A stretch of DNA of 64,000 nucleotides from Paenibacillaceae bacterium (GTDB taxonomy: Bacteria; Bacillota; Bacilli; Paenibacillales; Paenibacillaceae): positions 124,001 to 188,000 of the forward strand of contig CAAFUF010000029.1 of NCBI GenBank assembly GCA_900766135.1, written 5' to 3'. The position numbers and the translations under genes were made by a program. Each line of letters begins with the position of its first letter. Positions within the stretch are counted from its first letter, which is position 1. Below, one piece after another: positions 8,466-16,412 of the stretch. Under the pieces are notes generated by a model. It was not told the DNA's origin. It saw nothing but the letters and a program-made list of their open reading frames with translations, and did no database searches.

Positions 8466-9833
8466 TTAGGATGACGTGGCTCCTCCTTTATTGTTGCGGT
8501 TTCGAATCTCTTCGATAATCTCTTCATTACCGTTATTGGCGTTAATGTAGATTTTGTATTGCGATCCGTTGATCGAACCGCCGAATTCGTAGGTCAGCAC
8601 CTTCTCCGACTGCTCGTTTTCAATGAGCGCCAAGCGATGGTACTTCTCTTTGTATTCTGGATTCAAAAATTTGCGTGCCTGCTGCAACGTCAGTTTCGGC
8701 TTTCCGACCTTCTCGCGGCTTTCGCGTTCATAAACATAGTCGCTGGCCTGCATCCCGGTAACTTGCCCGTTGTCCAGCGCGACACGGATCGTGATTTTCT
8801 CCGGATAAATCAGGACGTCACCTTGCTTGCTGACGAACGTAAAGTTCCCTTCATTATCGTACTCGTCGTACGAAACGGCCGTCAGACCGGGATACCCTTT
8901 GTTTTCCAGAAACTCGCTGGCCCGTTCTCTCGCCGTACTGGAGTCTACCGCTTTCGGGCCGATTTGGCGGTGGTAGACATAGGAGATCAAGTGTCCTCCG
9001 TTCCGGGTAAAATCAAGCGACCAGGACTCGCCGCCTTTGTCGTTCTTCAGGTTGGCGGTATACGAGGCCCATTCCGTTCCTTTCCCGTTCTCCACGACCT
9101 GGATCGCGGCTGCGTTCTGGACGCCCGTAAAGTCCGCCGTTTTGCGTTTGATTTCCTCGACGGTGATCGGGCTTCCACCCAGCTTCTTCACTGAACGTTT
9201 ATTATACATGCTGGAGATGGACGGTCCCCAATCCAGTTCCGGATATTCCCCAACCTTTTTATCTACCGTTTTGAAGCCGTCGATGATCGTATTGTCGCGC
9301 GGTTCTTTTTCGCTGGCCAGCGCCGTTTCGACGTCCATCCAGCGCAACCGGTTGGCGATAACCTTGTTCTGCACCCCTTGCAGGTCTTGGGAGATTTGCG
9401 CCGAGCTTTTATACAGCTCCTTTAGGTTTTTCTTTTCATTATCGCTCAGCGGCTGTTGGGTCAAATCGCGAATGGCGGTTTGGTACGAAAACTTGGCGAT
9501 GCGCGAAAGGAACTCTTCCGTTTTATTAAACGGGAGCAAGGTTAAGGGGAGTTGGTTGATTTCGTTTTGCGCCTCGCTGGTGATACGCCAAACGTTAACC
9601 AGTCCTTTACGCTGCGCGCCGGTGGAGGCCGAATTTACAGCCAGGGTGTTGCCCAGTTCCGTATGCAGCTTGTCCACGTGGTAGGACAAATCGTGAAAAG
9701 CCCGCTGATATTGGTTTTCCGCCTTAATCAGAATCGAGTTCTTCTCCTGGTTCTCTTGATACCCCCAAACCAGGGCTCCGATCAACAGCACAGCGGTCAC
9801 CGGAAACAGGATCGCACTCAGTCGTTTGTACAT
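8466..9833 (-). CDS. ypeB: Germination protein YpeB
   Basis: YpeB is a spore protein that works with the cortex-lytic enzyme SleB, each needing the other for stability. The protein has an N-terminal signal anchor (LSAILFPVTAVLLIGALVWG), a helical region, and C-terminal PepSY-like repeats. ATG at 9833 (MYKRL) is preferred, giving 455 residues as in the family. A TTG nine codons upstream is possible but lacks a Shine-Dalgarno sequence, whereas GAAGGGAG precedes 9833 at a rather long distance. No sleB gene lies upstream, unlike in Bacillus. Confidence 0.88.
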   Translation of the reverse strand: MYKRLSAILFPVTAVLLIGALVWGYQENQEKNSILIKAENQYQRAFHDLSYHVDKLHTELGNTLAVNSASTGAQRKGLVNVWRITSEAQNEINQLPLTLLPFNKTEEFLSRIAKFSYQTAIRDLTQQPLSDNEKKNLKELYKSSAQISQDLQGVQNKVIANRLRWMDVETALASEKEPRDNTIIDGFKTVDKKVGEYPELDWGPSISSMYNKRSVKKLGGSPITVEEIKRKTADFTGVQNAAAIQVVENGKGTEWASYTANLKNDKGGESWSLDFTRNGGHLISYVYHRQIGPKAVDSSTARERASEFLENKGYPGLTAVSYDEYDNEGNFTFVSKQGDVLIYPEKITIRVALDNGQVTGMQASDYVYERESREKVGKPKLTLQQARKFLNPEYKEKYHRLALIENEQSEKVLTYEFGGSINGSQYKIYINANNGNEEIIEEIRNRNNKGGATSS

Positions 9834-9912
9834 TGGGCTTATGCTCTCTCCCTTCTTCAACTAGGTTGGGATTAGTGTGACAAGAAGGAAAGAACTTTAT
9901 GCATATGAATAA

Positions 9913-10084
9913 GGTAGTTCAAAAAACGGCTTTCGATCACGAAGTTACTCCTTTTGAAGCAGCTCGGCGTCGGATCTTGGATTCACCCGGTCCCTCCGTT
10001 GCTCACGTAGCTTCCAGCTACGCTCCGCTACTCGCTCCCTAGCTTCATCCAACCTCCTCGGTGCTTGAAACCCGCTTTTTGAAC
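9913..10084 (-). repeat. Dispersed GTTCAAAA-ended intergenic element, copy 2
   Basis: Inverted relative to copy 1: it starts with GTTCAAAAAACGGC and ends GCTTTTTGAAC. Core segments such as CCGTTGCTCACGTAGCTTCC, GCTCCGCTACTC and TCCCTAGCTTCATCCAACC are present. It lies between ypeB and a 50-residue protein gene, where sleB is found in Bacillus. Confidence 0.8.
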
Positions 10085-10095
10085 CTTCATTGAAC

Positions 10096-10123
10096 GGTAG
10101 TTCAAAAAACGGCTTTCGATCAC
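10096..10123. repeat. 28-bp direct duplication of one end of copy 2
   Basis: These 28 bases are identical to 9913-9940, the left end of copy 2 including GTTCAAAAAACGGC. The block therefore carries one whole element plus a second left end, as might remain after tandem insertion or unequal recombination. Confidence 0.75.
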
Positions 10124-10132
10124 CGCTTCCCC

Positions 10133-10285
10133 TTATTGCACCACATCTTCTTCGATCTCGAAGTCATGCTGATTGTTGCACAAGCATTGCTTAAAGCCGG
10201 TATCAATGTGGCCGCGTTCTTTTTTGCCGCGCAGCACGAACCGCTCGCCGCACGCTTTACAGGTGATTCTTACCTTGACGCGCAC
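10133..10285 (-). CDS. Small zinc-ribbon-like protein of unknown function
   Basis: A 50-residue frame with GTG at 10285, 11 nt after AAGGGGG, ending TAA at 10133-10135. It begins MRVKVRIT and carries CKACGERF (residues 9-16) and CLC (34-36), so two cysteine pairs could bind zinc. The C-terminus is acidic (DFEIEEDVVQ). It is shorter than typical annotation cut-offs but has a good start, a Cys pattern and a position between prsW and ypeB on the same strand. I do not recognise a family. Confidence 0.6.
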   Translation of the reverse strand: MRVKVRITCKACGERFVLRGKKERGHIDTGFKQCLCNNQHDFEIEEDVVQ

Positions 10286-10377
10286 GAAAAAAGGCACCCC
10301 CTTCTATCCAACTTCACGGTCTGCCTTACAGCAGACGCGCAAATCGCTAGAATCAGGATGCCCTATTCTTCAATGAA

Positions 10378-11070
10378 TTAGTCTTGCCCCTTGGCTCCCG
10401 GCGTTAACCGGAAAGGGGATCGATTGTTGGCCCGGTACACCTTGCCAAGTCCCCCATACCAGAGGAAGGCCATGAGCGGAACGATAAACCAGATCCAGTA
10501 CTGGGTCGTATTGTTTAAGATCCAGTCATAAACCCCGTGCCAGAACAACGGGAATAACAGCGAAAAAATGAGGAACTTCCGACTTTGCCATCCGGTTGAA
10601 AATTTGGCCCGGCCCAAGTAGTACCCCATCATGACGCCAAACATCGCGTGTCCCGATACCGGAAGCAGGGCCCGAACGATCATGGTGCCGATCGAGGCGT
10701 GGCTCGCCAAAGCGTAAAGGACATTCTCGACCGTCGCAAATCCCAAGGATATTGCCACCGCATATAATATCCCGTCATACGGTTCATCAAACTCCGTATG
10801 ATTGTAAATCATATGAAATAGCACGAACCACTTCAGCACTTCCTCAACGCCGGCCGAAATGCCAAATGCCGTCATCAGCGGCCCATCGCCAAGCCACATC
10901 GTCAACCCCCGCTGGATGATCATGACCGGCAATACGATCAAGAAGCCAAGCAGGAACACCTTGATGACCATATGCAAGGGTTCCGCATCATACTTGTCCT
11001 TGAGATAAAAATATGTTAGCAGTGCAATACCGGGAGCTACCGCTGCGCTTGCTATCGAGAAAAAGAGCAA
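10378..11070 (-). CDS. prsW: Intramembrane metalloprotease PrsW
   Basis: PrsW is a multi-pass membrane protease that performs site-1 cleavage of the anti-sigma factor RsiW in B. subtilis, releasing SigW. The 230-residue protein keeps the family signatures: EEVLKW with Glu76-Glu77, DGILYAVAISLGFATVEN, GHAMFG with His141, and WHGVYD with His178. Translation starts at TTG at 11070 behind GGGGGG. It is the first gene upstream of the ypeB region, as in Bacillus, where sleB lies between them. Confidence 0.9.
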   Translation of the reverse strand: MLFFSIASAAVAPGIALLTYFYLKDKYDAEPLHMVIKVFLLGFLIVLPVMIIQRGLTMWLGDGPLMTAFGISAGVEEVLKWFVLFHMIYNHTEFDEPYDGILYAVAISLGFATVENVLYALASHASIGTMIVRALLPVSGHAMFGVMMGYYLGRAKFSTGWQSRKFLIFSLLFPLFWHGVYDWILNNTTQYWIWFIVPLMAFLWYGGLGKVYRANNRSPFRLTPGAKGQD

Positions 11071-11156
11071 CGGTTATCCCCCCTTATTGGCCGCTTGCCG
11101 TTCCTTGTCTCTCTCTCATATCGTTTCACGGGTTGCCTTTCTCGAATACGTACAAA

Positions 11157-11777
11157 TCAATCCTGGCGCTTGAAGTGGCTGCAAATCGTGTCCACCGCGT
11201 GGTCGGCCATGATCAAATTCCCGTACTCTTCCAGCATCGCCGTCGTTACCGAAGTTGCTTCGCCAAACTCAGCCAATACCGCGATCAAAGCAGGGTGCTT
11301 GCCCTCCTCCAATTCTTCCGGCTCCAACTGAAGAACCCATTTCCCATTATATTTATACAGTCTGCCGGCATTCTGAAGCATCGTCTTAAGCACGTGTGCC
11401 GCTTCGATCAAATTTTCGAAATCGTCAAAGGAATACAAAATCGTATCGCTTTGCTCCAGCGTGACTTCCATCTCGTATACTTCTTCCGGCAGTTCATCCT
11501 CATAAGGCGAGCCGATCCCGTGTTGATGGTGATCGTATTTGCCGCGCGTTACGATGACGACCATTCCTTGTGCAGGAAGGGCGAACACTTCCACAGCCAA
11601 TGGCCCGGTGGCGTCAAAGCCCACTTCGTTATAAGCCTGATCCATCATTTCGGTGAACAGGTCATGGACTTTGGGAATCTCTTGCCACATGTCCTCTTTC
11701 TGTATACCGCGTTCGCTTAAATCGTCAAACGTGAGGAAAATCCGTATCTTATCCTGGCCTAGTCTTTCTATCTTCAT
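11157..11777 (-). CDS. MecA/YpbH family ClpC adaptor
   Basis: A 206-residue protein with the conserved N-terminal MKIERLGQDKIRIFLTFDDL substrate-binding region and a C-terminal domain (about 100-206) that binds ClpC in this family. MecA targets ComK and other proteins for ClpCP degradation; YpbH is its paralogue, encoded near prsW in Bacillus. The acidic linker ELPEEVYEMEVTLEQ is typical. Position favours the YpbH-like locus, but MecA and YpbH cannot be separated from this sequence alone. AGGAGG lies just before ATG 11777. Confidence 0.85.
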   Translation of the reverse strand: MKIERLGQDKIRIFLTFDDLSERGIQKEDMWQEIPKVHDLFTEMMDQAYNEVGFDATGPLAVEVFALPAQGMVVIVTRGKYDHHQHGIGSPYEDELPEEVYEMEVTLEQSDTILYSFDDFENLIEAAHVLKTMLQNAGRLYKYNGKWVLQLEPEELEEGKHPALIAVLAEFGEATSVTTAMLEEYGNLIMADHAVDTICSHFKRQD

Positions 11778-11904
11778 ACAGGATCCTCCTCTCTCTATGC
11801 CGTGTTATAAACAGATTATGAAACCTGTTGTCAAATGTGCTGGAAATGGTTCTTTGTATGTATGTTATCACTTATTTCCCCTAAATGCACGCTTTAAAAT
11901 AGAC

Positions 11905-11955
11905 CAAAAAAGAATCATTTTCCGATCCCCCGGGAAGGGGGAAGAAAATGATTCT
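11905..11955 (-). terminator. Strong terminator downstream of the 131-residue protein gene
   Basis: Minus-strand 12-bp perfect stem AGAATCATTTTC / GAAAATGATTCT enclosing a second CCCCC/GGGGG stem, followed by TTTTTT. It is placed after the gene that ends at 11979. Confidence 0.85.
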
Positions 11956-11978
11956 AGAGCGGGTTGGCGACGGTTGGA

Positions 11979-12374
11979 TTACAGTCCCGGGACCGGTGAA
12001 TTCGTCTCTTTGAGAATGGCTTCGACTTCACGGCGCACATCCGCATCGCCTTTAATGAAGTCCGTCAATTGCTTTAGACTGTATTCCTTCGAATGATTCG
12101 AACCGGACGCTGATACCGTGCCGGAACTGGGATACACCTGGGCGTTGTCTGCCCCTTTAGCCTTCGCCGCGGTTTCGGACGCTGAAGCTTCCGTCTTCAA
12201 CGCTGCCGATATATCTTCGGTGGGGTTTTCGTGGCGGTTCGAGGTCACCCCGGCAAACTTCAAGGCCGAACCCGCGCCGTTCATGACCGACATCAGGCTT
12301 TGCTTCCGTCTCGAAGCCCACATCGCGGCAAAGACGCCGACCAGAATACCGCCTAAAAATGAGGAAGATTTCAC
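11979..12374 (-). CDS. Single-pass membrane protein of unknown function
   Basis: A 131-residue protein. GTG at 12374 lies 8 nt after AAGGAGG; longer frames run into the divergent promoter region and are rejected. Residues 5-19 (SFLGGILVGVFAAMW) form one membrane helix followed by SRRK, so an N-out anchor with a cytoplasmic body is likely. The middle is rich in Ala, Ser and Thr. The C-terminus, KQLTDFIKGDADVRREVEAIL, looks like an amphipathic helix. Not recognised. It is divergent from the polysaccharide deacetylase gene with an 87-bp gap. Confidence 0.65.
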   Translation of the reverse strand: MKSSSFLGGILVGVFAAMWASRRKQSLMSVMNGAGSALKFAGVTSNRHENPTEDISAALKTEASASETAAKAKGADNAQVYPSSGTVSASGSNHSKEYSLKQLTDFIKGDADVRREVEAILKETNSPVPGL

Positions 12375-12461
12375 GTAAAAAACCTCCTTGGTTATGTTAA
12401 AATCATCTGTAGTGTTCGCGGTTTGCCTCAAACTCATGCGGCATAAATACAGGAAAGCGAG

Positions 12462-13421
12462 ATGACTCCTTTGCTCCACAAGAAACTCCTGCCCATCGCC
12501 GCCGCTTGTCTTATTCTTAGCTCATGCGGCCAACCTGATGCACAGCCGAAGGTATCCACATCCAACCAAAACGCCACTCACTCTGTCGAGGCGACCGTGC
12601 AAGGCGGCAACGATGAAACCGGACAAGCAAGCGGACAGCTTGAGGGCTCGGCACCATCGGATCAGGGAGGAACCCCTGGCAATTCGTCCGGCGCTGCCGA
12701 TCACACCGCCGTACCTGATCAAATCGGCGAGGACTCCTCTTCCGAAGTTGCCGCGCCTCCGCTACTGTATCACATCAATAAAGCATACAACGTGGTACCC
12801 AATGATGAGACCGTGGACAAGAAGGTCGTATTGCTGACGTTTGACGACGGGCCGAAGGAAAAGGAAATGATCGACGGACTGATCGATACGCTGGATAAGC
12901 ATCAAGCGAAAGCGATCTTTTTCGTAAACGGGTACCGGGTGAAAGCTCATCCCGAGCTGCTGCAGTTGATCAAAGACCGCGGGCAGATCATCGGAAATCA
13001 CAGTTGGGATCACATCGACTTAAAGAAAGAATCCGCGGCAAACATGCGCAAACAGATCGAAGACGTGCAAAACATCGTGAAGGAAACGACCGGCGAAACG
13101 CCTCGTTTCTTCCGTCCGCCTTTCGGATCAGGCAACGAAACGACGCACCTAATCGCGGACGACAACGACCTGATCTACATGACCTGGTCCAATGGTTCCC
13201 TCGATTGGGACAGCAAGAACAAAAACAAGCCGGAAGCGGTCATCGCCAATGTGCTCGAACAGCTTCATGCCGGAAGCAACATCCTGATGCACGAGCTTCC
13301 TTGGACCGTGGAGGCGTTGGATGATTTGCTGACCCAGCTGGAACAGAAAGGTTATGGTTTCGTCGACCCGAGGAGCATCGGACCTGCTCCCGTCGAAGCA
13401 GAGTCCGGAGGAACAAAATAA
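12462..13421 (+). CDS. Lipoprotein polysaccharide deacetylase (NodB domain)
   Basis: A 319-residue protein with a lipobox ILSSC (Cys22), a disordered Ser/Gly/Gln-rich linker to about residue 95, and a NodB homology domain. The domain has TFDDG (126-130), HSWDH with His180 and His184 as metal ligands, RPPFG (218-222) and a LMHE motif near the end. Such enzymes remove N-acetyl groups from peptidoglycan or other amino sugars outside the membrane. Substrate is not predictable here. One of the few plus-strand genes, it ends at a shared terminator. Confidence 0.88.
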   Translation: MTPLLHKKLLPIAAACLILSSCGQPDAQPKVSTSNQNATHSVEATVQGGNDETGQASGQLEGSAPSDQGGTPGNSSGAADHTAVPDQIGEDSSSEVAAPPLLYHINKAYNVVPNDETVDKKVVLLTFDDGPKEKEMIDGLIDTLDKHQAKAIFFVNGYRVKAHPELLQLIKDRGQIIGNHSWDHIDLKKESAANMRKQIEDVQNIVKETTGETPRFFRPPFGSGNETTHLIADDNDLIYMTWSNGSLDWDSKNKNKPEAVIANVLEQLHAGSNILMHELPWTVEALDDLLTQLEQKGYGFVDPRSIGPAPVEAESGGTK

Positions 13422-13453
13422 AGGATATAGTCCCGCCCAAAGCCTAGAAGACG

Positions 13454-13491
13454 CAAAAACCGCCAGGAGAATTCCTCCTGACGGTTTTTTT
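13454..13491. terminator. Bidirectional terminator
   Basis: AAAAACCG and CAGGAG pair with CTCCTG and CGGTTTTT around AATT. It serves the deacetylase gene on the plus strand and the convergent 229-residue protein gene on the minus strand. Confidence 0.85.
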
Positions 13492-13503
13492 ACGCCTTAA
13501 CTA

Positions 13504-14193
13504 TTATAAACCATGGTTTTTCCCCCACGGCGAATCGCTTACGCCCCACCATAACAAATAAATCAGAATGATGACAAAGATGTAGAGAAGCGAATTATAA
13601 AACCAACGGGTCATTTTCAACCGTTGCGACGGAAACAGCTCTTTGCGCGTCGGCAGCATTTCCAGATCCGGCTCCATCCCCGGACTAGCCAGCGGTTCCA
13701 TCCCGGGCGCCGAAAGCAGCCGCCCCTGGATATCGTCCAATCCTTCGTTCTCGCGCGCCACTCTGGAGTTCGGAGATGAAGAGAACGGCACTTGCTGTAC
13801 AGGTTCCTTCAATTTAGCCAACGCTGCGACTGCTGCAGACTCGAATTTGCCGCCCCGAGCCGCTTCGGATCTGACCGGTTCCGGCTTCGTCGGAACCTGC
13901 GGCACCTTCTCCCGCCGCTGTTCCTCGGGCGCCATCCGCGGAATCAGCAGTCGGACCATCGTCTCATCGCCGATGGCGGGCTTCTTCTCCTCACGCATTA
14001 GAGGCATCTCTTCCCTTGCCTTATCGCTCCGGGACCGCACGGTTGGGGTTGGCCGTTCGTCTTCCGCCGTCGAACCTTCCGGAGCAGGCGGGGCCGCCGC
14101 CATTCCGGAGGCAAGGCTCCATGAGGCCGCAGAGACGTGTTTAACTCGATTTGGCTGACCGTAACGGTCCATTCGGCTTAAATGTTCGTTCAT
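13504..14193 (-). CDS. Tail-anchored protein of unknown function
   Basis: A 229-residue protein. ATG at 14193 follows GGAGGGAGAC and overlaps the stop of the upstream CPBP protease gene as ATGA, so the two are translationally coupled. The long N-terminal part is polar and disordered-looking, rich in Pro, Glu, Arg and Ser. The only hydrophobic segment, FYNSLLYIFVIILIYLLWWG, is 15-35 residues from the C-terminus, giving a tail-anchored topology. No family is recognised. Coupling to a membrane protease suggests substrate or partner, which is inference only. Confidence 0.65.
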   Translation of the reverse strand: MNEHLSRMDRYGQPNRVKHVSAASWSLASGMAAAPPAPEGSTAEDERPTPTVRSRSDKAREEMPLMREEKKPAIGDETMVRLLIPRMAPEEQRREKVPQVPTKPEPVRSEAARGGKFESAAVAALAKLKEPVQQVPFSSSPNSRVARENEGLDDIQGRLLSAPGMEPLASPGMEPDLEMLPTRKELFPSQRLKMTRWFYNSLLYIFVIILIYLLWWGVSDSPWGKNHGL

Positions 14194-14795
14194 GTCTCCC
14201 TCCGAAATTTGATCACCAATCCCGATACCATATCGATCAGGAAGTGACATAGGATCGGCGCCCAAAGCGTCCCCGTTTGCACATAAATGAATCCAAGACC
14301 GTAGCTGCTCGCGAACACCCACGCTGTCGGAATCCAATGCCGGAGATACCGGACATGGATCGCCGCGAACAGGATGCTCGTCCAATACGGACCGATCCCA
14401 TGCTGGATCGCTCCCCGGAACAACAACTCCTCGCACAGGGCCACGATCGCCGAGATTAAGGCGATATGCCAGATCGGCCGTTGGCGGAATAGCATCGAGT
14501 TAATGCCGCCGTCGTCCATACTTTCCTCGGATATGAACCGGGATAGCAGCATATCCGCTCCGAACATCACTACCGCCAATCCCGCCCCCCAGTACAAAAA
14601 TTCGACACTTTTCGGAAAATCGAACAGGTGAAACGGATTTCTTTTCTGAAAAAACAGGATGACCAGACCGATAAATAAAGTAAGTCCTTGCGTTAGGTAC
14701 AAATTAATAAGCAGCAAACGATCATTAAGCTGACCGGGGTCGACTTTTTGTATTTTTACGTCGCGAATTTTGAACTTTTTCATAATTTTTGTCAA
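14190..14795 (-). CDS. CPBP family intramembrane glutamic endopeptidase
   Basis: A 201-residue multi-pass membrane protein. It carries the CPBP (Abi) motifs EELLFRG, FAAIHVRYLRH and HFLID on successive helices, which place the catalytic Glu and His residues in the membrane. Family members include CAAX-type prenyl proteases and bacteriocin-immunity proteins; the substrate is unknown here. Translation probably starts at TTG 14795 behind AAGGACAGGG; an ATG four codons later is an alternative. Its stop overlaps the start of the tail-anchored protein gene by 4 nt. Confidence 0.82.
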   Translation of the reverse strand: MTKIMKKFKIRDVKIQKVDPGQLNDRLLLINLYLTQGLTLFIGLVILFFQKRNPFHLFDFPKSVEFLYWGAGLAVVMFGADMLLSRFISEESMDDGGINSMLFRQRPIWHIALISAIVALCEELLFRGAIQHGIGPYWTSILFAAIHVRYLRHWIPTAWVFASSYGLGFIYVQTGTLWAPILCHFLIDMVSGLVIKFRRET

Positions 14796-14852
14796 ACCCT
14801 GTCCTTTATATTATTCTAGCGCATTCAATTCAATATGGTAAGGAGCATCCTC

Positions 14853-15773
14853 ATGATTCGTAAAAATAATGCCAAATTCGAAATGCTGTTTTTGCTTGGT
14901 TTTCTCGCCACGCTGATTATTGCGTTCGGGACCTTCTTTCTGGGACTGAATATCGGCATCGACAAGACGGAAGCCAAGTACGCTTATTTAAATGCTGCGC
15001 CGCCCGGGGAAGAGAACGAAGCTTCCTACCAGCAACAGGATTTGGTTACGTTCTACTACGTGGTGTTCCAGCCTTATCAACAGTTCAAAGAGGATTATCT
15101 CACGCTGGTCGACGATATGTCCCGCAGCAATTCGAAGTCGGTCTCGGCGGACGCGATGAAGGAAATCCGCGAGAAGGCAAAAGCCAGCTACGAACAGATT
15201 GCCGCCCAATCCATTGCAGATTCCTCGCCTTTGCTTAAAGAAGCCCAAACCGACTACTTAAAAAGCTTGAAGCTGTTCGAGGATAGCATGGGCCAGGTCA
15301 AAACCACGGCAGGAAGCAAAAAAGGCGCGGAGTTGGCCAAGGCAGTCAACCAGGACGAATTCACGGTCAGCGCAAAAAATTACGGTCTGCAGGCGCAAAA
15401 GAAATATTATTCTTCGATACTCAAGTGGACCGCCAAAACGAAAGGTGACGTTCCGGCCGATTACACTTACAAAAATAACATTGGCACCAAGGAATGGTCC
15501 GGTTATTCGCTCGCCGTCAAAAACAAAGCCATCACCGATATGATGGTGAACGAGCAGCTTTATGTATCTTATCTGCCGCAGGATTTGACCGCCAAAATCG
15601 ATCAATTGATCGGAAGCGGAAAAGCCGGTGCGCTGAAACTGACCTCCGTTGCTTCGATCGTTAAGGTTTTAACGGAAACGGATGCCGTCAAAAATAAGGA
15701 ATTCGCAAAATGGAAATCAACGTATTACGCATCCGAGTCGCTACCGGAGCTGCCATTCTTTACGGAGGATTAA
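14853..15773 (+). CDS. Membrane-anchored extracytoplasmic protein of unknown function
   Basis: A 306-residue protein with ATG at 14853 behind TAAGGAG at 7 nt; an ATG six codons upstream lacks a Shine-Dalgarno sequence. A single hydrophobic segment (LFLLGFLATLIIAFGTFFLG, about residues 13-32) is followed by a roughly 270-residue hydrophilic, Lys- and Ala-rich helical domain. This suggests an N-terminal signal anchor with an external body. I do not recognise a family. It is divergent from the CPBP gene and is followed by the serA leader. Confidence 0.7.
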   Translation: MIRKNNAKFEMLFLLGFLATLIIAFGTFFLGLNIGIDKTEAKYAYLNAAPPGEENEASYQQQDLVTFYYVVFQPYQQFKEDYLTLVDDMSRSNSKSVSADAMKEIREKAKASYEQIAAQSIADSSPLLKEAQTDYLKSLKLFEDSMGQVKTTAGSKKGAELAKAVNQDEFTVSAKNYGLQAQKKYYSSILKWTAKTKGDVPADYTYKNNIGTKEWSGYSLAVKNKAITDMMVNEQLYVSYLPQDLTAKIDQLIGSGKAGALKLTSVASIVKVLTETDAVKNKEFAKWKSTYYASESLPELPFFTED

Positions 15774-15836
15774 GCCCTGCGGCTTATCGCCGGAATCAGA
15801 CGCTTTTCGACATTAGTAAAATCATAACCAAAATTC

Positions 15837-15880
15837 TAGGCGGATTCAAGTTTGGTCAAAACCCGAACGACAACCGCCTA
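15837..15880 (+). terminator. Possible terminator after the 306-residue protein gene
   Basis: TAGGCGG pairs with CCGCCTA around a 30-nt internal region with further partial pairing (GTTTGG/CCGAAC), followed by TCTTTGTAAAA. The U-run is weak. It lies between the upstream gene and the serA promoter. Confidence 0.4.
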
Positions 15881-15906
15881 TCTTTGTAAAAATGTTCAGG
15901 TTGGTG

Positions 15907-15936
15907 TTGACACTTCACCGGGGACCGTGTTACATT
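15907..15936 (+). promoter_or_regulatory. SigA-type promoter of the serA leader
   Basis: TTGACA at 15907-15912 and TACATT at 15931-15936 are separated by 18 bp. The -35 box is consensus, and the site lies about 20-30 nt before the start of the T-box structure. Confidence 0.6.
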
Positions 15937-15959
15937 ATGAAAAATTACATTTGATGAAA

Positions 15960-16213
15960 CACGTTGAAGGAAAAAAGGATTCGGAAAGCTTCCAGAGAGC
16001 CGGTGGTGCTGCAAACCGGTAGCGGAACGAATGCTTTAGCGCTCCCGAGTCGCTGCGTTGAATCGAAGTAGGCGCAGCCGGTGAACCCGTTATCGTTCTG
16101 TCAGCAATGACAACTGAGGCTGCTTTCTGCGAAGGCGCAGCGAATTAGGGTGGTACCACGAACAACTCTCGTCCCTTACTACGGAAGTAGTGTGCGGATC
16201 GAGAGTTTTTTAG
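15960..16213 (+). ncRNA. T-box leader upstream of serA
   Basis: The leader carries the hallmarks of a tRNA-sensing T-box: the AGAGAG bulge and GGTGGTGCTGCAAACCGG apical region of Stem I, a GATTCGG/CCGAGTC basal helix, and the T-box sequence AGGGTGGTACCACG at 16147-16160. A terminator follows, made of AACTCTCG (16164-16171) and CGAGAGTT (16200-16207) plus a T-run. Uncharged tRNA would stabilise the antiterminator. AGC and TCC serine codons lie in the specifier region, but GCT and CTC also fit, so the amino acid is not settled. About 200 nt separate the terminator from serA. Confidence 0.88.
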
Positions 16214-16412
16214 TTTATCAAGCAAGCTAATAAACGAACGCGGACGGCAATCTTCACGTCCCGAGGTACCTCCGTTCTTTTGCGCGGTGATAGGACACAG
16301 CGTCAATGAAGGACTCATTTGAAACCCATCAGCTTATGCTTCCGAAGAAAGCCACGAATGCAGACTTTCCAGGAGGCCTTGCTATATAAAACTTTTAGGA
16401 GGGTCAATAATC

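Noticed and set aside
10136..10381. 81-codon plus-strand frame in the ypeB-prsW gap
   Set aside because: It overlaps the repeat end and is antisense to the 50-residue Cys-motif frame, which has the better start and composition.
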